DNA from: Arthrobacter ipis
GTDB lineage: Bacteria > Actinomycetota > Actinomycetes > Actinomycetales > Micrococcaceae
Direction of reading: 5' to 3'
Assembly: GCF_014694315.1 (NCBI RefSeq)
Contig: NZ_JAAOXD010000004.1
Span: 581,445-645,444 of the forward strand
DNA length: 64,000 nucleotides
In this document: positions 32,817-43,252 of the stretch, in pieces
Layout: the number at the start of each line of letters is the position of its first letter
How positions within the stretch are numbered: the stretch's first letter is position 1
Notes under the pieces: generated by a model
What the model was told of the DNA's origin: nothing
Seen by the model: the letters and a program-made list of their open reading frames with translations, nothing else
The model's database searches: none
Position numbers and translations under genes: made by a program

Positions 32817-34424
32817 ATGGAGACACTCGCCAGCCGGCTGGATGCCGCCGGCAGCGCATTCGAGGCCAACAGCCTTGCGCAGCGCGCGCTCGCCGATGAG
32901 CTGCGGAAACGTCTTGCCACGGCGGCGCTGGGCGGGCCGGAGAAGTCGCGTGAACGGCACATGGCGCGGGGCAAGCTGCTTCCCCGGGAACGGATCGACA
33001 GGCTTCTCGACGACGGCAGTCCCTTCCTCGAGATCGCCCCGCTGGCGGCGAACGGCATGTACAACGACGATTCGCCCGGCGCCGGCATCATCGCAGGCAT
33101 CGGCCTGGTGCACGGCCGCCACGTGCTGGTGATCTCCAACGATGCCACCGTCAAGGGCGGCACCTACTATCCCATGACGGTGAAGAAGCACCTCAGGGCC
33201 CAGGAGATCGCGCTCGAGAACCGGCTCCCGTGCATCTACCTCGTGGATTCGGGCGGAGCCTTCCTCCCCAAGCAGGACGAGGTCTTTCCGGACCGGGACC
33301 ATTTCGGCCGGATCTTCTACAACCAGGCCCGAATGTCCGCTGCCGGGATTCCCCAGATCGCCTCCGTCATGGGCTCCTGCACCGCAGGCGGCGCCTACGT
33401 TCCCGCGATGAGCGATGAAACGGTCATCGTCCGCAACCAGGGCACCATCTTCCTCGGCGGCCCACCCCTCGTGAAGGCAGCCATCGGCGAAATCGTCAGC
33501 GCGGAGGAGCTTGGCGGCGGCGACGTGCACTCCCGGATCTCCGGCGTCACGGACCACCTCGCCGAAAACGACGAGCACGCCCTGCAGATCGTCCGCGACA
33601 TCGTCGCCACGCTGCCCCGGCCCACCGCGCCGGCCTGGGACGTGGAACCCGCCGTCGAACCCGCGGCCGGGTCCGGCCAGCTCTACGGCGCCGTCCCCAC
33701 GGACGTCAACGCGCAGTACGACGTCCGCGAGGTCATCGCCCGGCTGGTGGACGGCAGCCGCTTCCATGAGTTCAAGAAGAACTACGGCCCCACCCTGGTG
33801 ACGGGATTCGCCAGGGTCCACGGACACCCTGTGGGCATCGTTGCCAACAACGGCGTGCTGTTCAGCGAGTCGGCACTCAAGGGCGCCCACTTCATCGAGC
33901 TGTGCGACCAGCGCGGCATTCCGCTGCTCTTCCTGCAGAACATCTCCGGCTTCATGGTGGGCAAGGACTACGAGCAGGGCGGCATTGCCAAGAACGGCGC
34001 CAAAATGGTCACCGCCGTGGCCACCACGCGCGTGCCCAAGCTGACAGTGGTGATCGGCGGGTCCTTCGGCGCCGGCAACTACTCGATGTGCGGCCGGGCC
34101 TATTCCCCCCGCTTCCTGTGGATGTGGCCCGCCAGCCGCATCTCCGTCATGGGCGGCAACCAAGCCTCCAGCGTCCTGGCCACCGTCAAGCGTGACCAGT
34201 ACGAGGCAGCAGGGCAAGAGTGGTCCGCAGCGGATGAAGAGGCGTTCAAAGCCCCCATCCGGCAGCAATACGAGGACCAGGGCAGCCCCTACTACTCCAC
34301 GGCGCGCCTGTGGGACGACGGCGTGATCGACCCCGCGGACACCCGCACCGTGCTGGGCCTCGCCCTCGACGTCGTCTCGCGCGTCCCGCTGCCGGAGACC
34401 TCCTTTGGCCTCTTCCGAATGTGA
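32817..34424 (+). CDS. acyl-CoA carboxylase, carboxyltransferase (beta) subunit, methylcrotonyl-CoA type
   Basis: 535-residue biotin-dependent carboxyltransferase transferring CO2 from carboxybiotin to 3-methylcrotonyl-CoA in leucine breakdown. Crotonase-like halves with oxyanion loops [16 protein letters not shown] and [35 protein letters not shown] [17 protein letters not shown] and [14 protein letters not shown] are hallmarks of the methylcrotonyl branch (AccD1 of mycobacteria). First gene of the rightward operon; GGAAGCGG precedes the ATG. Confidence 0.9.
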   Translation: METLASRLDAAGSAFEANSLAQRALADELRKRLATAALGGPEKSRERHMARGKLLPRERIDRLLDDGSPFLEIAPLAANGMYNDDSPGAGIIAGIGLVHGRHVLVISNDATVKGGTYYPMTVKKHLRAQEIALENRLPCIYLVDSGGAFLPKQDEVFPDRDHFGRIFYNQARMSAAGIPQIASVMGSCTAGGAYVPAMSDETVIVRNQGTIFLGGPPLVKAAIGEIVSAEELGGGDVHSRISGVTDHLAENDEHALQIVRDIVATLPRPTAPAWDVEPAVEPAAGSGQLYGAVPTDVNAQYDVREVIARLVDGSRFHEFKKNYGPTLVTGFARVHGHPVGIVANNGVLFSESALKGAHFIELCDQRGIPLLFLQNISGFMVGKDYEQGGIAKNGAKMVTAVATTRVPKLTVVIGGSFGAGNYSMCGRAYSPRFLWMWPASRISVMGGNQASSVLATVKRDQYEAAGQEWSAADEEAFKAPIRQQYEDQGSPYYSTARLWDDGVIDPADTRTVLGLALDVVSRVPLPETSFGLFRM

Positions 34425-34431
34425 GCCAGTA

Positions 34432-36645
34432 ATGACTACCGAAACCATGTTCCGCACCGTCCTGGTGGCCAACCGCGGCGAGATTGCCTGCCGGGTGATC
34501 AGGACACTGCGTGCCATGGGCATCCGTTCCGTTGCGGTCTACAGCGATGCCGACGCCGGTGCCCGCCACGTGCGCGATGCCGACGCCGCCGTCCGGATCG
34601 GCCCCGCCGCGGCCGCCCAAAGCTACCTCAGCATCGACGCGATCATCAGAGCCTGTCAGGAGACCGGTGCCCAGGCGGTGCACCCAGGCTATGGATTCCT
34701 GAGTGAGAACGCAGACTTTGCCAGGGCGCTGAATGCGGCCGGCATCGCCTTCATTGGACCCGGGGCCGAGGCACTGGAGGTCATGGGCGACAAGATCCGC
34801 TCGAAGAACCACGTGTCCGGATATGGCGTTCCGGTGGTCCCGGGCATCGCCGAGCCCGGCATGACGGATGCGGAACTCATCACCGCCGCCCCGGCCGTGG
34901 GCTTCCCACTCCTGATCAAGCCCTCGGCGGGCGGCGGCGGCAAGGGAATGCATGCGGTGGAGCGCCGGGAGGACCTGCCGGCCGCCCTGGCCACAGCACG
35001 GCGTGTGGCTGCCAGCGCGTTTGGAGACGACACCCTGTTCCTGGAACGCCTGGTGACCTCACCGCGGCACATCGAGGTGCAGGTCCTGGCCGATACCCAC
35101 GGCAACGTCATCCACCTGGGGGAGCGCGAATGCTCCCTGCAGCGGCGGCACCAGAAGGTCATCGAGGAAGCGCCGTCACCACTGCTGGAATCTCTGTCCG
35201 ACGGCGAGGCAGTCCGCGCGAAGATTGGCGAGGCTGCGTGCCAGGCCGCCCGCAGTGTCCACTATGCCGGCGCCGGCACCGTGGAGTTCCTCGTTTCGGA
35301 CGACTCCCCGGACGAGTTCTTCTTCATGGAGATGAACACCCGGCTCCAGGTGGAACATCCGGTGACGGAAATGGTCACGGGCACCGACCTTGTCGAATGG
35401 CAGGTGCGCATCGCCGCCGGTGAGGAACTGACGGTGCAGCAGGACGACGTCGTGCTGACCGGCCACTCCGTGGAAGCGCGTGTCTACGCCGAGGTCCCGG
35501 AGAAGAACTTCCTGCCCTCGACCGGAACAGTGCTCCTGCTGGACGAGATCCCCGGCCCCGCCCAGCGCCCCGGCGCTCCTGTCCGCGTCGAAGCCGAAAC
35601 ATCCCGGGGGCGCGTCCGGGTGGACTCGGCGTTGCTGGACGGCCTGGAGATCTCCTCCAGCTATGACCCGATGATCTCGAAGGTCATCGCGTGGGGTGAG
35701 GACCGCGCCGCAGCCTTTGACACCCTGGACAAGGCGCTCGCCGGGTACACCGTGCTGGGCATCGGCACCAACGTCGAATACCTGCGGTTACTGATCAACG
35801 ACGCCGACGTCCGCGCCGGCCGCCTCGACACCGGCCTGATCGAGCGCAAGATGCCGCAGTTCACGTTTCGCCGGCCGGGCGATGCCGAACTTGTCACCGC
35901 CGCCTTGTACGCCCTGGCCAAGACGGAGGAACAGCACCAGCATGAGCCGGCGGCCGGCCCGTGGCAGCGCCGCGACGGCTGGCGACTCGGTGCCGCGGCG
36001 CCGCGCCGGATCAGCCTGGGAACCTCCGACGGCGCAGTCGCCACCGTGGACGTGTGGGGCCCCGTCACGGGGGACGGTGTCGCCGTTAGCGTGAACGGAG
36101 GGCCGCAGCTCCCGGCCCTCCTGGAGTACACGGGTCGCCAACGTCCGGTGCTCACCCTTAATGGCGAAGCCAGCAGCTATGGACTTGCAGCCGTCCACAC
36201 GGGTCCTCCCGCCCAAAGCTGGATCGAGACCGACCCCCGCGTCCTGTCGGAGCTCTTCCTCGGCAAGGAGGGCTGGTCCTGCCGCCTCGAGGTGCTCACC
36301 CGCGAGTCCCGCCTGGAGCGGGTGCTGGCCGCCGTCGAACGCGAAGAGGGCGCCGCGGATCCGGAGGTCCGGTCACCCATGCCCGGGACCGTCGTCGCAG
36401 TGCCGGTGAGGGACGGCGAGCAAGTGACGGCAGGACAGGTGCTGCTGTCCGTAGAGGCCATGAAGATGGAGCACCAGCTCGTGGCCGAAGTCTCCGGCAC
36501 GGTCCACATCAGTGTGAGCACGGGCGACCTGGTTAAGGCTGACCAGGTCGTAGCCACCATTCACGCGGAACAGCCCGCGGGGCAAGACCCCGACGCGGCC
36601 GGCACCGCACCCCAGGATCCAACAGATGAACGTAAGGAGGCCTAG
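34432..36645 (+). CDS. biotin-dependent acyl-CoA carboxylase, alpha subunit (biotin carboxylase + BCCP)
   Basis: 737 residues from ATG 34432. Biotin carboxylase domain (~1-450: [29 protein letters not shown] for [13 protein letters not shown]), a linking BT-like region, and a C-terminal biotinyl domain with biotinylated K678 in SVEAMKMEH. Matches AccA1 of mycobacteria in order and neighbours. Begins 7 bp after the beta-subunit gene; MFRTVL at 34447 is an alternative start. Confidence 0.92.
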   Translation: MTTETMFRTVLVANRGEIACRVIRTLRAMGIRSVAVYSDADAGARHVRDADAAVRIGPAAAAQSYLSIDAIIRACQETGAQAVHPGYGFLSENADFARALNAAGIAFIGPGAEALEVMGDKIRSKNHVSGYGVPVVPGIAEPGMTDAELITAAPAVGFPLLIKPSAGGGGKGMHAVERREDLPAALATARRVAASAFGDDTLFLERLVTSPRHIEVQVLADTHGNVIHLGERECSLQRRHQKVIEEAPSPLLESLSDGEAVRAKIGEAACQAARSVHYAGAGTVEFLVSDDSPDEFFFMEMNTRLQVEHPVTEMVTGTDLVEWQVRIAAGEELTVQQDDVVLTGHSVEARVYAEVPEKNFLPSTGTVLLLDEIPGPAQRPGAPVRVEAETSRGRVRVDSALLDGLEISSSYDPMISKVIAWGEDRAAAFDTLDKALAGYTVLGIGTNVEYLRLLINDADVRAGRLDTGLIERKMPQFTFRRPGDAELVTAALYALAKTEEQHQHEPAAGPWQRRDGWRLGAAAPRRISLGTSDGAVATVDVWGPVTGDGVAVSVNGGPQLPALLEYTGRQRPVLTLNGEASSYGLAAVHTGPPAQSWIETDPRVLSELFLGKEGWSCRLEVLTRESRLERVLAAVEREEGAADPEVRSPMPGTVVAVPVRDGEQVTAGQVLLSVEAMKMEHQLVAEVSGTVHISVSTGDLVKADQVVATIHAEQPAGQDPDAAGTAPQDPTDERKEA

Positions 36646-36647
36646 CC

Positions 36648-37823
36648 ATGGCCGATTTTGACCTCAGCGAGGAATACCAGGACCTCAGCAAGACCGTCCG
36701 CGAATTCGCCGACGAAGTGGTTGCCCCCGTCTCCGCCAAGCACGACGAGGAACACAGCTTCCCCTACCAAGTGGTCTCGCAGATGGCGGACATGGGGCTG
36801 TTCGGCCTGCCGTTCCCGGAGGGATATGGCGGCATGGGCGGTGACTACTTCGCGCTGGCCCTCGCGCTGGAACAGCTGGGGCGCGTGGACCAGTCCGTGG
36901 CCATCACGCTGGAGGCAGGGGTTTCCCTTGGCGCCATGCCCGTCTACCGCTTCGGCACCGAGGCCCAGAAGCAAGAATGGCTGCCGCTGCTCGCGTCCGG
37001 AAAGGCACTCGCCGGCTTCGGCCTGACCGAGCCGGAGGCCGGCTCCGACGCCGGCGGCACGAAGACCACGGCCCGGCTGGAAGGCGGCGGAGACGCCAAG
37101 AACTGGGTCATCAACGGCAACAAGGAATTCATCACCAACTCGGGAACTGACATCAGCAAGCTGGTGACCGTCACCGCCGTCACGGGGCAGCAGGAGCGCA
37201 AGGACGGCAGCATCAGGAAGGAGATCTCCACCATCCTGGTGCCCACCGACACGCCCGGCTTCAAGGCCGAGAAGGCGTACAACAAGGTGGGCTGGAACGC
37301 CTCGGACACGCACCCCCTGACGCTGCGGGACGTTACTGTTCCCGAGGCGAACCTGCTGGGGGAGCGGGGGCGGGGCTACGCCAACTTCCTGTCAATCCTG
37401 GATGAGGGCAGGATCGCCATCGCCGCACTGGCCACCGGCGCTGCGCAGGGATGCGTGGATCTTTCGGTCCGCTACGCCAAGGACCGCAGCGCCTTCGGGA
37501 CCAATATCGGCAAGCACCAGGCCATTGCGTTCAAGATCGCCCGCATGCAGGCGCGCGCCCATACGGCCCGTCTTGCGTACTACGATGCGGCCGCCCGGAT
37601 GCTCGCCGGCAAGCCGTTCAAGACCCAGGCGGCCATAGCTAAGATGGTCGCAGGCGAGGCGGCCATGGACAATGCGCGGGATGCCACCCAGGTATTCGGC
37701 GGCTATGGCTTCATCAACGAGTTCACCGTGGCGCGCCACTACCGGGACTCCAAGATCCTGGAGGTCGGGGAGGGCACCACGGAGGTCCAGCTGATGCTGA
37801 TCGCCCGGGAACTGGGGCTGTAA
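36648..37823 (+). CDS. acyl-CoA dehydrogenase, isovaleryl-CoA-dehydrogenase-like
   Basis: 391 residues with the full ACAD fold: FGLPFPEGYGGMGGDY, FAD-contacting FGLTEPEAGSDAGG, RSAFGTNIGKHQAIAF and C-terminal FGGYGFINEF. A glutamate (E375) lies at the usual catalytic-base position in LEVGEGTTEVQ, so it could act on isovaleryl-CoA or another short acyl-CoA. Placement in the carboxylase operon favours leucine breakdown (equivalent of FadE19). Starts 2 bp after the alpha-subunit stop with TAAGGAGG overlapping the previous gene's end. Confidence 0.9.
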   Translation: MADFDLSEEYQDLSKTVREFADEVVAPVSAKHDEEHSFPYQVVSQMADMGLFGLPFPEGYGGMGGDYFALALALEQLGRVDQSVAITLEAGVSLGAMPVYRFGTEAQKQEWLPLLASGKALAGFGLTEPEAGSDAGGTKTTARLEGGGDAKNWVINGNKEFITNSGTDISKLVTVTAVTGQQERKDGSIRKEISTILVPTDTPGFKAEKAYNKVGWNASDTHPLTLRDVTVPEANLLGERGRGYANFLSILDEGRIAIAALATGAAQGCVDLSVRYAKDRSAFGTNIGKHQAIAFKIARMQARAHTARLAYYDAAARMLAGKPFKTQAAIAKMVAGEAAMDNARDATQVFGGYGFINEFTVARHYRDSKILEVGEGTTEVQLMLIARELGL

Positions 37824-37878
37824 CAGGCCCGGGGGCCGTGTCTGTCGAAAGTCCGTGGAGACGCCGAGAGGATCAACG

Positions 37879-38721
37879 ATGATTGACAAGGTTGTTGCCA
37901 GCGCTGACGAAGCGGTCGCCGACATAGCCGACGGCGCATCGCTCGCCGTCGGGGGTTTTGGCCTGTGCGGAATCCCGGTGGCGCTGATAGACGCCCTCCA
38001 CCGCCGCGGCACCACGAACCTGGAGACAGTCAGCAACAACTGCGGCGTGGACGACTGGGGCCTGGGAATCCTTCTCCGGGACGGCAGAATCCGCCGGACT
38101 GTCAGCTCGTACGTGGGGGAGAACAAGGAGTTCGCCCGGCAGTACCTCGCCGGCGAACTGGAGGTGGTCCTGACCCCGCAGGGCACCCTGGCCGAGAAGC
38201 TGCGCGCCGGCGGTGCCGGCATCCCCGCTTTTTACACCAAGGCGGGCGTGGGGACCCAGGTGTCCGACGGCGGCCTGCCGCAGAAATACGACGCCGACGG
38301 CGGCATCGCCGTCGCGTCCCCGGCGAAGGAAGTGCGCAGCTTCGACGGCGTCGACTACGTCCTGGAGGAGTCGCTCACCCCCGACTACGGCCTGGTCCAT
38401 GCCTGGAAGGGCGACCGCCACGGGAATCTGGTCTTCCACGCCACGGCCATGAACTTCAACCCCCTTTGCGCCATGGCGGGACGGATCACCATCGCGGAGG
38501 TGGAGGAGCTCGTGGAGCCGGGCGAGCTGGATCCCGAACACGTCCACCTGCCGGGCATCTTCGTCCAGCGGGTGGTGGTGGTGCCGGAATCCGAGAAGCG
38601 CATTGAGAAGCGGACGGTCGCACTGTCCGCGGCGTCTGCAACCCAGTCCGGGAGCACCGGAACGGCAGGAAGCACCGCCGCGGCAGGAACCGCCGGCACC
38701 CCCGAACAGGCAGGAGCGTAG
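37879..38721 (+). CDS. scoA: 3-oxoacid CoA-transferase, subunit A
   Basis: 280 residues. CoA-transferase family I alpha chain: [16 protein letters not shown] near the N-terminus and [21 protein letters not shown] near residue 185. The last ~40 residues are a low-complexity Ala/Gly/Ser/Thr tail. ATG 37879 has GAGAGGA upstream. Pairs with the next gene; would move CoA between acetoacetate and succinyl-CoA (or itaconate in the route known from M. tuberculosis). Confidence 0.9.
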   Translation: MIDKVVASADEAVADIADGASLAVGGFGLCGIPVALIDALHRRGTTNLETVSNNCGVDDWGLGILLRDGRIRRTVSSYVGENKEFARQYLAGELEVVLTPQGTLAEKLRAGGAGIPAFYTKAGVGTQVSDGGLPQKYDADGGIAVASPAKEVRSFDGVDYVLEESLTPDYGLVHAWKGDRHGNLVFHATAMNFNPLCAMAGRITIAEVEELVEPGELDPEHVHLPGIFVQRVVVVPESEKRIEKRTVALSAASATQSGSTGTAGSTAAAGTAGTPEQAGA

Positions 38722-38723
38722 CC

Positions 38724-39464
38724 ATGGACCCGAACACCGCGATGGGAATGCCGCCCCGTCCCGAGGCCGTCCGTCACGAGTACCGCCGGGCCGCCTCCTC
38801 GCACCCCGAGGGCAAGGGCTGGACCCGCAATGAGCTCGCCGCCCGCGTGGCCCAGGAGCTGAGCAACGGCCAGTACGTGAACCTCGGCATCGGCATGCCC
38901 ACCCTGATCCCCAACTACATCCCGGCCGGCGTTGAAGTGGTCCTGCACTCCGAGAACGGCATCCTCGGCGTCGGCCCCTACCCCGGCGAGGACGAGGTGG
39001 ATCCGGACCTCATCAATGCCGGCAAGGAAACCGTCACCGTCAACAAGGGCGCCGCGTTCTTCGACTCCGCGCAGTCCTTCGGCATGATCCGCGGCGGGCA
39101 TGTGGATGTGGCCGTGCTCGGTGCCATGGAGGTGGCCGCCAACGGGGACCTCGCCAACTGGATGATCCCCGGAAAAATGGTCAAGGGGATGGGCGGCGCC
39201 ATGGACCTGGTCTTCGGAGCCAAGAAAGTGATCGTGATGATGGAGCACGTGGACCGCAGCGGGAAACCGAAGATCGTGGACCGCTGCTCGCTGCCTTTGA
39301 CGGGCAAGGCCTGCGTGGACCGCATCATCACGGATCTTTGCGTCCTCGACGTGACTCCGGACGGCCTGGTCCTGCGCGAACTCGCCCCCAACGTGTCCGA
39401 GGAAGATGTTGCCGCGGCCACCGGTGCGGAGCTGTTCGAGGAAGACCAGGAACTCACCGTATGA
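38724..39464 (+). CDS. scoB: 3-oxoacid CoA-transferase, subunit B
   Basis: 246 residues. The catalytic glutamate E77 is in [12 protein letters not shown], and [14 protein letters not shown] precedes it. [14 protein letters not shown] and [17 protein letters not shown] complete the family pattern. Separated by 2 bp from scoA and overlapping the MaoC gene by 4 bp (ATGA). Confidence 0.93.
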   Translation: MDPNTAMGMPPRPEAVRHEYRRAASSHPEGKGWTRNELAARVAQELSNGQYVNLGIGMPTLIPNYIPAGVEVVLHSENGILGVGPYPGEDEVDPDLINAGKETVTVNKGAAFFDSAQSFGMIRGGHVDVAVLGAMEVAANGDLANWMIPGKMVKGMGGAMDLVFGAKKVIVMMEHVDRSGKPKIVDRCSLPLTGKACVDRIITDLCVLDVTPDGLVLRELAPNVSEEDVAAATGAELFEEDQELTV

Positions 39465-39988
39465 GCGCGGCTTCGGCAGGTTCCACCACCGGCGGTGCCC
39501 GGGTCGTCGAGCAGCGCGGACTCTACTTCGAGGAACTCGAGGAGGGCGTCGTTTACGCTCACCGCCCCGGCCGGACCGTCACGGAGGCGGACAACGTGCT
39601 GTTCACCACCATGACCATGAACACGCAGGGGCTGCACCTGGACGCGGCCTGGAGCGCGGGCCAGCCCTTCGGCCAGCGGCTGGTGAACTCCATGTTCACG
39701 CTGGCCACGGTGGTGGGGCAGTCCGTAGGCCAGCTGACCCAGGGCACCATCATTGCGCAGCTCGGGCTGACGGACGTCTCCTTCCCGCACCCGCTCTACC
39801 ACGGTGACACGCTGTACACCGAGACCGTCATCACCAACAAACGGCTGTCCGGGTCACGGCCGGGGCAGGGCGTCGTCACCATGCAGCACACCGGCCGCAA
39901 CCAGGACGGGACGGTGGTGGCATCTGCCACGCGCAGCTGCCTGATGTGGACGCGCGAGGCGCATATAGAGGCGCAGCGGGGCAAATAA
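39461..39988 (+). CDS. MaoC-family acyl-CoA hydratase
   Basis: 175 residues, hot-dog fold. [23 protein letters not shown] and the hydratase core [21 protein letters not shown] mark the MaoC-like family; the Asp/His pair is less obvious than in classical R-hydratases. Equivalent in position to Rv2499c, an itaconyl-CoA hydratase, which would produce the substrate of the following CitE-like lyase. Confidence 0.85.
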   Translation: MSAASAGSTTGGARVVEQRGLYFEELEEGVVYAHRPGRTVTEADNVLFTTMTMNTQGLHLDAAWSAGQPFGQRLVNSMFTLATVVGQSVGQLTQGTIIAQLGLTDVSFPHPLYHGDTLYTETVITNKRLSGSRPGQGVVTMQHTGRNQDGTVVASATRSCLMWTREAHIEAQRGK

Positions 39989-39991
39989 TCG

Positions 39992-39997
39992 GACAAT
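39992..39997 (+). promoter_or_regulatory. -10 box of the CitE-like gene
   Basis: GACAAT, then GACAGT, then ATG. The lyase may therefore be made from its own leaderless mRNA as well as from the operon. Confidence 0.45.
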
Positions 39998-40003
39998 GAC
40001 AGT

Positions 40004-40834
40004 ATGACTTTTGTGATGGGTCCTGCCCTGCTCTTCTGCCCTGCCGACCGCCCCGAACGCTTCCAAAAGGCCGCCGAGCGCTCCGACGCCGTCATCCTGG
40101 ATCTTGAGGATGCCGTGGCGGCGCCGGACAAGCAGCGGGCACGGGGCGCCATCCTCGCCCAGCTCGGGGGCTCCGGCGACGGGCCGGAGCTCGACCCCAG
40201 CCGGACCATCATCAGGATCAACCCGGCCGGCACCGAGGACTTCGAGAAGGACCTCCACTGCCTGGCGCACACGCCTTACCGCACCGTCATGCTCGCCAAG
40301 GCAGAGAGCGCGAGCCAGCTCCGGGCCCTGCCGGACTTCCACGTGATTGCCCTGTGCGAAACGGCCGCGGGCGTGGTCCACGCACCCGCTATCGCGGCCG
40401 AACCCAACGTGGTGGCCATGATGTGGGGCGCGGAGGACCTGCTCGCCTCCCTCGGCGGCACCTCCAGCAGGAACGACGACGGCGGCTACCGCGCCGTTGC
40501 CCTGCACGCCCGTTCCGCTGTGCTCCTGGCAGCGGGCGCAGCCGGCAAGCAGGCCGTTGACGCGGTCTACGTGAGCATCCCCGACCTTGACGGGCTGGCC
40601 GCGGAGGCCCGGGATGCCGCTGCCTCCGGATTCGGCTCCAAGGCCTGCATCCACCCCAGCCAGGTGGCCGCCGTCCGGGCCGCCTACGCACCCTCGGGCG
40701 AGGACGTGGCCGCTGCCACGCACCTGCTGGAGGCCGCAAAGGAAGCCGGTGCCGGAGTGTTCCAGTACCAGGGCCGGATGATCGACGGCCCCATCCTCCG
40801 GCACGCGGAGTCGGTGCTCCGCAGAGCCCGGTAG
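40004..40834 (+). CDS. HpcH/HpaI (CitE-like) acyl-CoA lyase
   Basis: 276-residue TIM barrel: CPADRPERFQKAAERSDAVILDLEDAVAAPDK, INPAGTEDF, and the magnesium/CoA site ALCETAAGVVHAPAIA and MWGAEDLLASLGG; KACIHPSQVAAVRAAY closes the family pattern. In M. tuberculosis the equivalent Rv2498c cleaves citramalyl-CoA and 3-hydroxy-3-methylglutaryl-CoA, so the likely role here is the last step of leucine and itaconate breakdown. Its stop codon lies in the first unit of a 19-bp tandem repeat. Confidence 0.88.
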   Translation: MTFVMGPALLFCPADRPERFQKAAERSDAVILDLEDAVAAPDKQRARGAILAQLGGSGDGPELDPSRTIIRINPAGTEDFEKDLHCLAHTPYRTVMLAKAESASQLRALPDFHVIALCETAAGVVHAPAIAAEPNVVAMMWGAEDLLASLGGTSSRNDDGGYRAVALHARSAVLLAAGAAGKQAVDAVYVSIPDLDGLAAEARDAAASGFGSKACIHPSQVAAVRAAYAPSGEDVAAATHLLEAAKEAGAGVFQYQGRMIDGPILRHAESVLRRAR

Positions 40835-40909
40835 GTTCCACAGGCCCGGTAGGTTCCGCAGAGCACGCTAGGTTCCGCAGAGCACGCTAGGTTCCACAGA
40901 GCCCGGTAG
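40822..40909. repeat. 19-bp tandem repeat starting over the stop codon of the CitE-like gene
   Basis: CAGAGCCCGGTAGGTTCCA, then four more copies (40841, 40859, 40878, partial 40897) with small changes. The TAG stop (40832-40834) is in unit 1; each full copy repeats the gene's last codons, stop and 3' flank. Confidence 0.88.
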
Positions 40910-40942
40910 CCCGCCGTCGTCCCCGCTATGTTCCGGACGCCA

Positions 40943-42388
40943 TCATCTCCCTGCCCGCAGGGAGATGGGCGGGATCGCCTCGTACAGCGGTGTCCGGATC
41001 CAGCGCTGCCCGGTCTCCCTGAACTCCGCCCGGGTGGCGAAACGGTACAGGTAGGTGCGGGCGCGCACCCAGCGGGGGCGTTCGCCGTCAAACGGGTCAT
41101 GGCGCAGCAGACCCAGCATGGCCGCGTCAGCTTCGAGCAGCTTGCCAAGGAAGGCGTAGAACCATTCCTCGTGGACCGTGCGCAGGGGCAGGAACCACAT
41201 AAGCCAGTCCAGCCGCAGATGGTAGGGCGCCCACTGGCGGGGCAGCCGGTGCACCTCGCCCGGTTTTCCCTTGAAGCCGTATTCGCGCCAGTCGGCCGCC
41301 TCGTCCGGCTCCACGTCAAGGGTGCCCTCCACCGCCACTTCGATGCGCTGCTTGGTGACTGTGCCGAACGCGCCGTAGGTGTTCACCAGCTGCCAGCGGT
41401 TGAAGCTGGCGTTCATCAGCTGGTACTGCGAGAACAGATTGCGTATGGGCCAGTAGCTGAGGACCACCAGGAGCAGGGACGCGGCCAGCGTGAGGAGAAG
41501 CCACCACAGCGGCGTCTCCCCGGTAGTGTGCCATTCCAGCGGAAGGCCCGGCAGCACCGCATGCGCCACGGGATCGCTGACCCCGGCGAAGGCCAGCACG
41601 ATCGCAATCCAGTTCAGCCAGGCGAAATTGCCGCTGGCCACCAGCCACAGCTGGGTGAAGATGATGATGCCCGCCGCCACGCTGCCCAGCGGCTGCGGCG
41701 CGAAGAGGAAGAACGGCACCACCAGTTGGGCGAAGTGGTTCCCCACCACCTCCAGCCGGTGGAAGGGCTTCGGCAGCAGATGCGCCTGCCGGCTGAGGGG
41801 GCCGGGCATCGGCTGCGTCTCGTGGTGGTAGTACAGGGCGGTGAGGTCGCGCCACTCCCGGCCGCCGCGGATCTTGATCATGCCGGCACCGAATTCCAGC
41901 CGGAACACCAGCCAGGCCACGAGGATGAGGATGGTCCTGGGCGGATCGGTCTGGTCCGAGCCCAGGAACGCCACCGTGAAGCCGGCCTCCAGGAGCAGCA
42001 TCTCCCAGCCGAACCCGTAGAACGTCTGGCCCACGTTGACCACCGACATGTACAGCAGCCACAAGGCCAGGAATGCGATCAGCGGCAGCCAGGGCGGGCC
42101 CAGCTGGGGGAGGCCGAGGACCAGGACGCCGGAGATGGCCAGCCCCACTGTACAGACGGCCCGCAACAGCCGGTCCGAGTATCGCCAGCGGAACAGCGTG
42201 GGCCTGCGCATCCGGCTGAAAGCCTTCAGGTAGTCCGGAACGGGAAGGAGGCCGCGCTCGCCGAGGAGCGCGGGAAACTGGTTGAGGGAGGAGAGGAACG
42301 CAACGAAATAGAGTGCGGCGACCCCGCGCTGCAGCACCTGCCGGGCGAATTCGTAGTCCGGCGCATCGAACCATGGGGCCCAGTCCAC
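40943..42388 (-). CDS. lipase maturation factor (LMF1/2)-family membrane protein
   Basis: 481 residues from GTG 42388 (GTG 42397 also possible). About seven helices in the first 320 residues, with FYGFGWEMLLLEAGF, RLEFGAGMIKIRGGREW and LTALYYHHETQPMPGPLS, all diagnostic of the LMF family, and the C-terminal globular part WREYGFKGKPGEVHRLPRQWAPYHLRLDW. In animals LMF proteins help fold lipases in the ER; the bacterial role is unknown. TAACGT (42396-42401, minus) is 7 nt before GTG 42388. Divergent from a TauE/SafE gene. Confidence 0.88.
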   Translation of the reverse strand: MDWAPWFDAPDYEFARQVLQRGVAALYFVAFLSSLNQFPALLGERGLLPVPDYLKAFSRMRRPTLFRWRYSDRLLRAVCTVGLAISGVLVLGLPQLGPPWLPLIAFLALWLLYMSVVNVGQTFYGFGWEMLLLEAGFTVAFLGSDQTDPPRTILILVAWLVFRLEFGAGMIKIRGGREWRDLTALYYHHETQPMPGPLSRQAHLLPKPFHRLEVVGNHFAQLVVPFFLFAPQPLGSVAAGIIIFTQLWLVASGNFAWLNWIAIVLAFAGVSDPVAHAVLPGLPLEWHTTGETPLWWLLLTLAASLLLVVLSYWPIRNLFSQYQLMNASFNRWQLVNTYGAFGTVTKQRIEVAVEGTLDVEPDEAADWREYGFKGKPGEVHRLPRQWAPYHLRLDWLMWFLPLRTVHEEWFYAFLGKLLEADAAMLGLLRHDPFDGERPRWVRARTYLYRFATRAEFRETGQRWIRTPLYEAIPPISLRAGR

Positions 42389-42440
42389 GGGCACCACGTT
42401 ACCCCGGCCCGGAAGCGCGTCAAGGCGGCGCGGCCGGCAC

Positions 42441-42446
42441 TAGGAT
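42441..42446 (+). promoter_or_regulatory. -10 box of the first TauE/SafE gene
   Basis: TAGGAT, then CGAACC, then ATG: leaderless spacing. Confidence 0.5.
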
Positions 42447-42452
42447 CGAACC

Positions 42453-43196
42453 ATGTTTGCACTGGTGCTCCTCGCTGTCGTCGCGGGAGCACTGGCCCAA
42501 CGGCTTGCCGGATTGGGCTTCGGCCTACTCGTCTCGCCGGTCCTGGTGGTGCTCCTGGGACCATTCGACGGCGTGATGATCATCAACCTTTGCGGCGCGG
42601 CCTCATCGCTGCTGATCCTTTCCAGGGTGTGGCGCCACGTCTCCTGGCGGCGCTACTTTGGTCTCGCCGCCTCGGCGCTGGCGGGTGTGGTGCCGGGCGC
42701 ATGGCTTGCCAGCCATGTGCCCGAGGCGCCGTTGGAAATCTGTATCGGGGTGCTCCTGGTGCTGGGGCTTCTGGCGTCCCAACGGCTGGACCGCAGCTCC
42801 TGGCGCGCGGGCGGCCCGGTTCCGATGGTGACGCTGGGGGTCTCGAGCGGACTGATGAACGCCGCGGCGGGCGTCGGGGGCCCGGCAATCACCGCCTACG
42901 CCATCGTCACCCGCTGGGAGCAAAAAAGCTTCGGTGCAACCCTGCAGCCCTACTTCGCCACTACCGGGCTGTCCTCGCTGCTGTCCAAATACCTGTTTTC
43001 CGGGGGCCATCTGCCGGCACTTCAGGGCTGGCAGTGGCTGGGGATCTTTGGGTCCATGCTTTTGGGAATCGTGGCCGGCGACCTGCTGTCCGGCCGGGTG
43101 CCGCCAGGCTCCGTCCGCAGGATCGTGGTGCTGATCGCCTATGCGGGAGCCATTTCCACCGTGTCCAAGGGAATGCTGGAATTGACCCTGGGCTGA
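42453..43196 (+). CDS. TauE/SafE-family sulfite/organic anion exporter
   Basis: 247 residues, about seven or eight helices. The family's paired landmarks GLGFGLLVSPVLVVLLGPFDGVM and SSGLMNAAAGVGGPAITAYAIV are present. Substrates of the family include sulfite, sulfoacetate and other small sulfonates/carboxylates; not decidable here. Monocistronic, divergent from the LMF gene. Confidence 0.85.
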   Translation: MFALVLLAVVAGALAQRLAGLGFGLLVSPVLVVLLGPFDGVMIINLCGAASSLLILSRVWRHVSWRRYFGLAASALAGVVPGAWLASHVPEAPLEICIGVLLVLGLLASQRLDRSSWRAGGPVPMVTLGVSSGLMNAAAGVGGPAITAYAIVTRWEQKSFGATLQPYFATTGLSSLLSKYLFSGGHLPALQGWQWLGIFGSMLLGIVAGDLLSGRVPPGSVRRIVVLIAYAGAISTVSKGMLELTLG

Positions 43197-43240
43197 CCCC
43201 TGCCGACTATGCGCCGCGCCGGCCGGCCACCGCGGTGCGG

Positions 43241-43246
43241 GATACT
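43241..43246 (+). promoter_or_regulatory. -10 box of dxr
   Basis: GATACT, then TTAAGCC-type spacer of 6 nt (43247-43252), then ATG. Confidence 0.45.
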
Positions 43247-43252
43247 TAAGCC

